A DNA stretch of 64,000 nt from assembly GCA_029379385.1 (NCBI GenBank), contig CM055617.1, positions 13,053,532 through 13,117,531 on the forward strand, written 5' to 3'. Made by a program: the position numbers and the translations under genes. A model generated the notes under the pieces. That model ran no database searches. It had not been told where the DNA came from and worked only from the letters and a program-made list of their open reading frames with translations. Numbering within the stretch: position 1 is the stretch's first letter; each line of letters begins with the position of its first letter. Origin of the DNA: Quillaja saponaria. Its lineage: Eukaryota > Streptophyta > Magnoliopsida > Fabales > Quillajaceae. Below are positions 57,692 to 64,000 of this stretch, in pieces.

Positions 57692-60600
57692 CGTTTTTTC
57701 AGGAAATGAAATCAGGGGAACTCTCTGAATGTATATTGCTCCACAAAGACTTCAATTTGAGTAATTAAAGCCGAGAATTGAAAAGTAATGTGCACTCTGG
57801 ACAGTAAATGCTTATCTTCGAAAAAAAATAAAGTTGAAATTGCTGTTAGCCGACCACCTTGTCGGTTGGTGTTGAGAAGTTACAAGAAACGGTACCGAGA
57901 CTACTTTGTAAATAGACTTGGCATAAGAAAAATAAAAAATTAGGATAGAGAGAGAGAGACTACGGGAAGACTTTAAATTTTGGTGCAATTTTGATCTTAA
58001 ACACCACATGATATACCTAAGTGATGATTCTAAATTTTTTTTAAGGAACTGAAACGTGAACGAACTCAATGGGTGAATGAAAAGTAGATTGGTAGGCGCT
58101 TTACTCTATTTGAAAAGTTACTTATTTTTTCTTTTCCTTGTTTCCTTTTTCTCAAGTTTTAGTTTTTTTCCTTATTTTTTTTTCTCAAGTTTTTGTTCTT
58201 TCCCTTGTTTTTTTATTATTTTTGGGTTTGGTAGGGTGGAAGTTGATGATTTTGGTAAAGATGGAGGTGATAGTAAAGCTCTCCCTGCAAAGTCCATAAT
58301 TAAACTCAAACTTTTATTTGAACAAAGTTCCATAGCTAAACAGATCGAGCAGGTCATAATCATATGAAAAAAATATAGATCTGCTTGTCGTCGCCTTTTC
58401 ACACTATAATCACTCTGTAGCTTTCATCAATTTCTTTATTTTTGTTAATTTTCCACTAAGATTGAGATAGTGAGAAGTCACTAAAATGAATTCCAATTAC
58501 GATTTTTATTTAATATATGTTTCATTTTGAGAAATTAAAAAAACAAAACAATGAATCAAAACAAGTCAAAATGGGAGAGTCGTCATCTATGGTTGCACTT
58601 CTGGGTGGTTTTGATTCAATGGGGAAAAAATTTAGTGTTAGCACCCTGTTTTTTGCAAACTCTTTTATGTGTTGGGGTTGCCAGAAAGAGAAAAAAAATA
58701 AAAATGATGCACTATTTGTTTATTGAAAAAGAAAAAGTAAAAAATCACATTATTTTTCCTTCCTCTCAATTTCTTGCCCTTTCCAACTCATGCATCATCT
58801 GTTTTTCCTCTTTCACTTCCTAGCAACCTCATTCACCTGCTCAGTAGCCCTACTTAACTATGGAACTTTTTTCGAAAGTTTGTGAGGTCAATCTATTTAC
58901 TCTTTTGAGCAGTGAGAGCTTTACTCTTGCCCTTCATCTCAACCAAAACTATCCATTTCCACCTTATCATATCCAAAAAATAACAGATCAGCCAAATTAT
59001 TATTATTAATTCGAACAACTCTTTGGTGAAATTCTCTAATATGCCCACCTTCAAATATGCCTACCTTTAACGAGAAAAAGAACGAAAACTAGATAAAAGA
59101 AAAAATAGTGTAACTTTTAAGTAGTAGAGAGTCCACCAATGTACTTTTTGTTCACCCATCATATTTTAGTAGTTCACATATCAATTATTTTTATTTTTTA
59201 TTTTCTTATGGCACAATATAAATATTATTCAAATTTTTATGGTTATGTCCTGTTTTAATCCCAAAACTGAACCAAAGGTTGAGTCACTGAGTCACCATCT
59301 AGAAAGGGAAACAAATTTTTAATTCTTTGATTCCCTGAAAATTTGTCTTTCCTGACCAATTTTTTTTTACCTTTTCAAGTAATAAGGTATATTTGAGTTA
59401 AGTGATTAAAAGACTCTGCAATATCAGGTTTTCTTATAAGAAAAATAATTATGAAAAAAAAACAGTCACAAATTATGAATGAGATTAAACTTATCTACAA
59501 ATGGTGTATGGGATTCTTATGAAAAACAAAAACAAAAAACCATTATTTTCTAACCATATTTTGGAACGTAAGTCTAGGTTTTTGCATTGATATTATGTTT
59601 TCCTTTTGAAGGCTATTAGAATCAATGCCACAATGTTGGGAATATATTCCTAAATCTTTCGATGGGCTGATAATTTTTTTCTTAGTAGCGAAAGATTGGT
59701 CAATAATTAGAAGATAATAATTTTTTTAGTTAGTTGATGGATTTATCTATATTAATTATTATTAAATTGTTAAAATTAATTATCATTAGCGACCAACATA
59801 TGGTCATAAAATAACTAATACCTAAGAAATCATGGAGAGTTTAGTTTAAAAAATTGATAAATATTTTCTTATTTCTAGTGCCAAGTTAAAGTATTTCTAA
59901 TATACTAAATATATATTTATATATACCTAGTAAAACAAATAATTAAATGATAAATCAGTTTTCAAATATAAGGAAATTATAATATTTTTATTAGATATGA
60001 TAACATGCACTTCATTTTGCCTATTTTGAGCTGTCAATTTTTTATATAACTTTTGTGAAGCGTATCAATACCCTTTGCATATTATAGTTGCTGTACCGAG
60101 AGATGAGAAGTTAAAAGATTTGTTCCTCGAATCATAGAAATTATTCGATTTTCTTGAGATCGGTGGGAAATAAGTGCTCATCCTATTCAACCTGTCATAG
60201 GGCAGGGACCAGGATACTTGGATATATTCAACCTGTCATAGGGCAGGGACGGGGACTTGACGTGGTCACGTGAAGAATCTATTTTGTTTCTTGGTTTTTG
60301 TATTTTTTATTAAAAATGGCGACTTTACAAAAGTTGGATATATAATATATATATATTTTGGATGCCCTCCTTATAATTTCTCTTCAATTTTTTTCTTTCA
60401 GCCTTGTGGTTAATGAGAAGACAAATTAGATCCAAGCAGAAGGAATCGAGCACTCTTCTCCATTGGGGTAGTCTTCATGGGTACAGGGACATTATAGTAA
60501 GTTTTTGATGTAAATTAAGTTGTTTGTTAAAATGCTGTTTATAAAAATATTTTTAAATATAACTATTTAAAAAATATTATGTAAAAACTTAAAAAAAATA

Positions 60601-61158
60601 TTTAAATGAGTTAATGTAAAAATATTATTAGATATAATTTTTTTTAAGAAAAAATATTGAGTATTAAAATTATTAAAAGTCTATTTTAATAATATTATGA
60701 TTCTATTTATTTAAATAAAATAATTATCAAAATTATTAAAGAAGTTTATTGAGTATTTAAAATGTATTGACTTAACTAATGTTTTAGTCTTTCAGGATTG
60801 TCTTAATTTTTAATTTAGTTATCTAAGAATATTTTCAGTCAATTTCATCTTCTAAGATTCAAAAATTTTTAATCAAGTTATATTCTCTCATTATCATTTT
60901 TTATATATAACAAAATAATTTTACATAATTTAGTGATAAAAGAACTAAAAAATTTTGTAAAATATAAAAAAAACTTATTCACATTATTATCTTCATATCA
61001 AGTGTGATTATTTCTTAAATTTATTAACGAAAGAATTGAACTTGATTTAAAATTTTTAAATGTTGGAATATAAAATTAACTGAAATTTTTTTATAAAATA
61101 TTAAACTAAAAATTGATATAATCTTGAAAAACTATCGTAATAAAATAGATAAGCCAAA
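57692..61158. other. Upstream region of CNL-B and long AT-rich spacer
   Basis: 57692-57850 resembles the upstream of CNL-A; a promoter is expected here, but no box can be fixed by eye. 58077-58830 holds low-complexity, T-rich ORFs (Phe/Ser-rich) without a domain. At 60185-60250 a 25-bp unit, attcaacctgtcatagg plus ggcaggga, is repeated after 41 bp. 60500-61158 is very AT-rich with nothing recognised. No transposon ends found. Confidence 0.5.
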
Positions 61159-62886
61159 ATGTATTTGGCTAAGTGATGGTAACAAACAACAATAATTACA
61201 ATAAAAAAGACGTACATCAACCATATTATGGTAAGCAACGTGTTCCGACCAATATGGAAATGTCTTGGCACTGTAGCCAATAATATGAAGAGATCTCAAG
61301 TCCGGGGGTGGCTATAACTGGTCGAGTATATCTCTTTCATGCTGTGAACAATCTATATTGGTATCAGAGCGTCAAAACAAATATAAATATTTAAGGTACT
61401 TCCTATCTTTCAACTCGGGCTTTGAAGCATCCTTATAATTCACAACGTACTCTAAGTTCTTAATGGAAAGCAATCCGCCAAGATCTAGAAGTTTTTCCAA
61501 TTCGCCAATCTGCTCAGCCACTTTTTTCTTTCTAACAAAAAAGTCACTTAGTACCTGATGACTATTTATTTTACTCATTCCTTTGGGCAAATCTTTTATG
61601 CCACTTTCTCCAACCAAGATGTCTTAAGTTGATTAGATTAGGCATAGTACATGGCAGACATACATTCTTAGCTTCAGTGTTTGTAAATTATACAGATTCA
61701 GGCATCTCTTTGATTTTTTGTGAAAGAGAGTCCATGTAACATAGATGGATCAGTTCTTCAGTCGAATTAGGCAATATTTCAAAATCACCATTGGGCAATG
61801 ACAATACTCTTAAGCACTTAAGCTTTGGCAAAACAACATTGGGCATCTTTTTCTGTAAACGCATTTATATGTACTGGCTTTGTGATAGAAGAGTGCGTAA
61901 ATTCTTAGTTTTAGAAAAATTAGCAAAGTCTTCCAAGAGATATTTTTGCTTATATGACATATAACATGTCTTTTTAGTAACTTTGCGTGTATCATTACCT
62001 TCCGTAAACGCATTGATATGTACTGGCTTTATGATAGAAGAGTGTGTAAATTCTTAGCTTTAAAAAAATTTGCAAATTCTTCCAAGAGATATTTTTGCTT
62101 ACATGGCAGATAACATGTCTTTTTAGTAACTTTGTGTGCATCGTCACCTTCTGACATAAAACAAACTTCTCCAGTTACAAATTTTGCTTGGTAATGTATC
62201 ATATCATGCATGACAAAACAGCCCACTATTGGTTGGAAAAATTATCTAGAAGCCAAGTCATGGAAGTACTCATCACTTACTTCCTCCAATCAATCTCTTT
62301 TCTCTCTTTGGTGGTTGTAGAAAATCTTGGCCATCCACAATAAGATTAGATCCTCCTTGAAGAATTTGTAATCCTTGGGGAATATTGAACAATACACAAA
62401 GCATCGTTTAAAGAAGATAGTGATTACTTATTCTCAAAGCAAGAATAATTTTGCTTTCATTTTCAGAAAGATTCCATATGCCGCTCTTCAAAATACTATT
62501 CCACTCTTCAACACCAAGTGTTTTTGCAGCCAAAGGCAATCCTCCACACTTTTTAACAATTTATTTTCTACAACAAGGTACTCATAAGAATTTAAAAACA
62601 AAACGCATGCTTTGAAAATAACAACCAACAATCGTTTTCTGACAAGTGCCCAAGATGATGTGGTGGTATAATTTGCATGATTAAAGCAACCTTTTTATTG
62701 TGAGTTGTTAAAGTTATTTTACTCCCTTCAGCTCTATAATTAAAAGGCCTTCTTAAAATCTCCCAATTATCATAATTCTCATCCAAATATCGTCTAAAAC
62801 AAGCAAAAATTTCTTTCCTAACAGCCTCTCTTTCAAATCAAGCTGAATCACTTTTAAGTCTTTAGTTTCACGATGGTGACAATCTC
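61159..62886 (-). pseudogene. CNL-C: truncated, rearranged CC-NBS-LRR pseudogene
   Basis: Minus strand. From the right: FLLVLDDIW (kinase-2, ~62800), ENYDNWEILRRPFNYRAEGS, RNBS-B degraded, HLSENDCWLLFSKHAF (~62600), then the GLPL and RNBS-D regions in broken frames. FVMHDMIHYQAKFVTGEVCF follows (~62200). A 149-bp stretch of the linker is tandemly repeated (61855-62003 and 62004-62152), which shifts the frame. LRRs (GIKDLPKGMSKINS, LLSIKNLEYVVNYKDASKPE) run to about 61159, where homology to CNL-B stops mid-LRR. The CC domain and P-loop are absent because an LTR retrotransposon begins at 62887. They may lie beyond the window on the far side of that element. Confidence 0.85.
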
Positions 62887-63430
62887 TGTAGAGATTTTGA
62901 CCTAAATATTTATTTGATAGTTTCCTAATTAGTTTATTCTTGGTGAACAAGAAATAATTAATTATAAGGTGATGGGATTTCTTAATTAGATTTACTTTGG
63001 TGTGTAAGTAAGTCTAATTAGATGATTGTAGGGTTTTTATAAAGTAGAAGAAAAAATTTGTTTGTTGGACAAGTTCTATGTAGTATAAATATGTAAACTT
63101 GTGAGAGTTGTAGATATGAGAAAGAAAGAAATATAATATTTGTGGGAGCCCTCTTAGGGTTAGGGGTAGGAATGCAAGAGAAATTAGTAGAAATGTTGCT
63201 TGAGTGAGTGAGAATACTATGTGTAGAGTGTACTATTCCTATGTAATATTTCTTAGAATATTAGTTAATTCTTTTCTCATTTGTAAATGTAAGTAAGGGC
63301 TTGAACCATGTTATTTCTTGTGTTGATATTTATTTCTCTTCTCTTCTACTTATATTTGTGATTGTTGTCATTTGCTATTTTTACTATAGCTTATTGAAGA
63401 TTGAAGGGGAATTTAGTATAATTCCCAACA
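62887..63430 (+). mobile_element. 5' LTR of an LTR retrotransposon running off the right edge
   Basis: Sequence unrelated to CNL starts at tgtagagattttgac (62887) and ends in attcccaaca (63430), 544 bp with TG...CA ends. TATA box tataaata at 63084-63091. It is followed by a primer binding site and a leader. The second LTR and all coding domains are outside the window, so the superfamily (copia or gypsy) cannot be told; the end motif resembles copia elements. It splits CNL-C. Confidence 0.7.
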
Positions 63431-63432
63431 AG

Positions 63433-63444
63433 TGATATAAGAGC
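63433..63444 (+). other. Primer binding site (tRNA-iMet, degenerate)
   Basis: tgatataagagc, 10 of 12 bases matching tggtatcagagc, two bases after the LTR end. Confidence 0.6.
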
Positions 63445-64000
63445 TTGGTCCAATTGGTGTGTGGATGACCTAAGTGAATTTTAGTGAAGGTAGAGCTATT
63501 GTAAAAATACAAAGGTGTTGAATAAAGAAAAATGGTTGAGATGATTGGGATTGTGTAGAAGGAAGACAAAGAAGAAAAAGGAAGAAGAAAAAACAAGCTG
63601 GGTTTTGTATTAAGATTTGTTATAGATGGAGTTGCAATTTTTTGCAAAAATCTAATCCATTAATGAGACAACGTAGAAAGGGCTCATCAATGGTGATATG
63701 TGAGATGAAGTTGTTTGCAAAAACCTATCTCATTGATGAGACGACATGGAAATGGCTCATCAATGGTGATAGGTGAGATACGAAGTTATAGTGTTTGAAG
63801 AAACCTCACCCAGTGATGAGACAATATGAAAAGGGCTCATCAATAGGCCAAATAAATTTGCAATCCAGTGATGAGACCACGTGGAAATGACTCATCAATG
63901 GTGATAGGTGAGATGAAGTTGTTGTTTTGGCAGAAATCTAATCTAGAGATGAGATGGCATGGAAATGGCTCATCAATGGTTATAGGTGAGAGCAGATGGC
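63445..64000 (+). other. Retrotransposon leader
   Basis: Purine-rich sequence (gaagaaaaaggaagaagaaa at ~63568) followed by the hairpin array at 63658-63978. No long ORF on the plus strand to the window edge, so gag, if present, starts further right. The minus-strand ORF at 63384-63647 is not supported. Confidence 0.55.
63658..63978 (+). repeat. Array of five hairpin modules
   Basis: Five copies of a 35-nt module: an arm like cattgatgag, a 15-nt loop, and the arm ctcatcaatg. Arms are at 63658/63683, 63731/63756, 63811/63836, 63866/63891 and 63944/63969 (start positions of left/right arms). Copy 2 is a perfect 10-bp inverted repeat; the others keep 7-9 pairs, always including the atgag/ctcat core. 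Loop length is 15 in all five, while module spacing is 73, 80, 55 and 78. The loop consensus resembles ac.ac.tggaaatgg. The function is unknown. Confidence 0.8.

Noticed and set aside
58077..58823. Phe/Ser-rich ORFs upstream of CNL-B
   Set aside because: Low-complexity T-rich sequence, overlapping in several frames, no domain and no paralogue in unit A.
63658..63978. CRISPR-like array
   Set aside because: Plant nuclear DNA; the repeats are hairpin modules with related, not unique, spacers, and no cas genes are near.

Overview
The window is nuclear DNA of a flowering plant, most likely a eudicot (inference). It is AT-rich, carries plant-type coiled-coil NBS-LRR resistance genes (CNL), an SRG1-type 2-oxoglutarate dioxygenase pseudogene, and plant Ty3/gypsy, Ty1/copia, CACTA-like and hAT-like transposons. 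The species cannot be named from the sequence. I saw no rRNA, tRNA or CRISPR array and no operon structure.

Only one protein-coding gene looks intact: an intronless 1262-residue CNL of the RPP13-like 1 type at 53903-57691 on the minus strand (CNL-B). Around it are broken relatives, all on the minus strand. CNL-A (22926-26735) is nearly full length but has two 1-bp frameshifts, a nonsense codon and deletions. CNL-C (61159-62886) is truncated, locally duplicated, and cut by an LTR retrotransposon that runs off the right edge. Two short fragments (3727-4296 and 44880-45452) share one internal LRR deletion. Several scraps hold only the last codons of the gene.

The layout is a head-to-tail segmental duplication. 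Unit A (1 to about 26.7 kb) and unit B (about 35.0 to 57.7 kb) carry the same order: CNL 3' flank, internally deleted CNL fragment, truncated gypsy element with a 277-299 bp LTR, AT-rich spacer, locally repeated flank, CNL gene. The units differ mainly by insertions made after the duplication. Unit A has an unclassified ~1 kb insert (585-1560), a hAT-like element (1998-2777) and a 9.7 kb Tekay/Del-type chromovirus with 2.4 kb LTRs (8650-18344). Unit B has a 5.46 kb gypsy element with a 5-bp target duplication (39018-44477) and a solo LTR (52276-52514). Between the units is a decayed copia element (30152-35023), itself hit by a 626 bp CACTA-type element (30696-31321). Each unit gives the empty site for several insertions in the other, so the order of events can be read.

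A 2OG-dioxygenase pseudogene (37066-38063, plus) is fused to a CNL 3'-end scrap. A second fused copy with an internal deletion lies just downstream, and an exon fragment lies at 28540-28800.

The most unusual structure is at the right edge. The leader of the truncated LTR retrotransposon holds five hairpin modules (63658-63978). Each has ~10-nt arms around a loop of exactly 15 nt, while the spacing between modules varies. The rest fits a decaying, recombining resistance-gene cluster.
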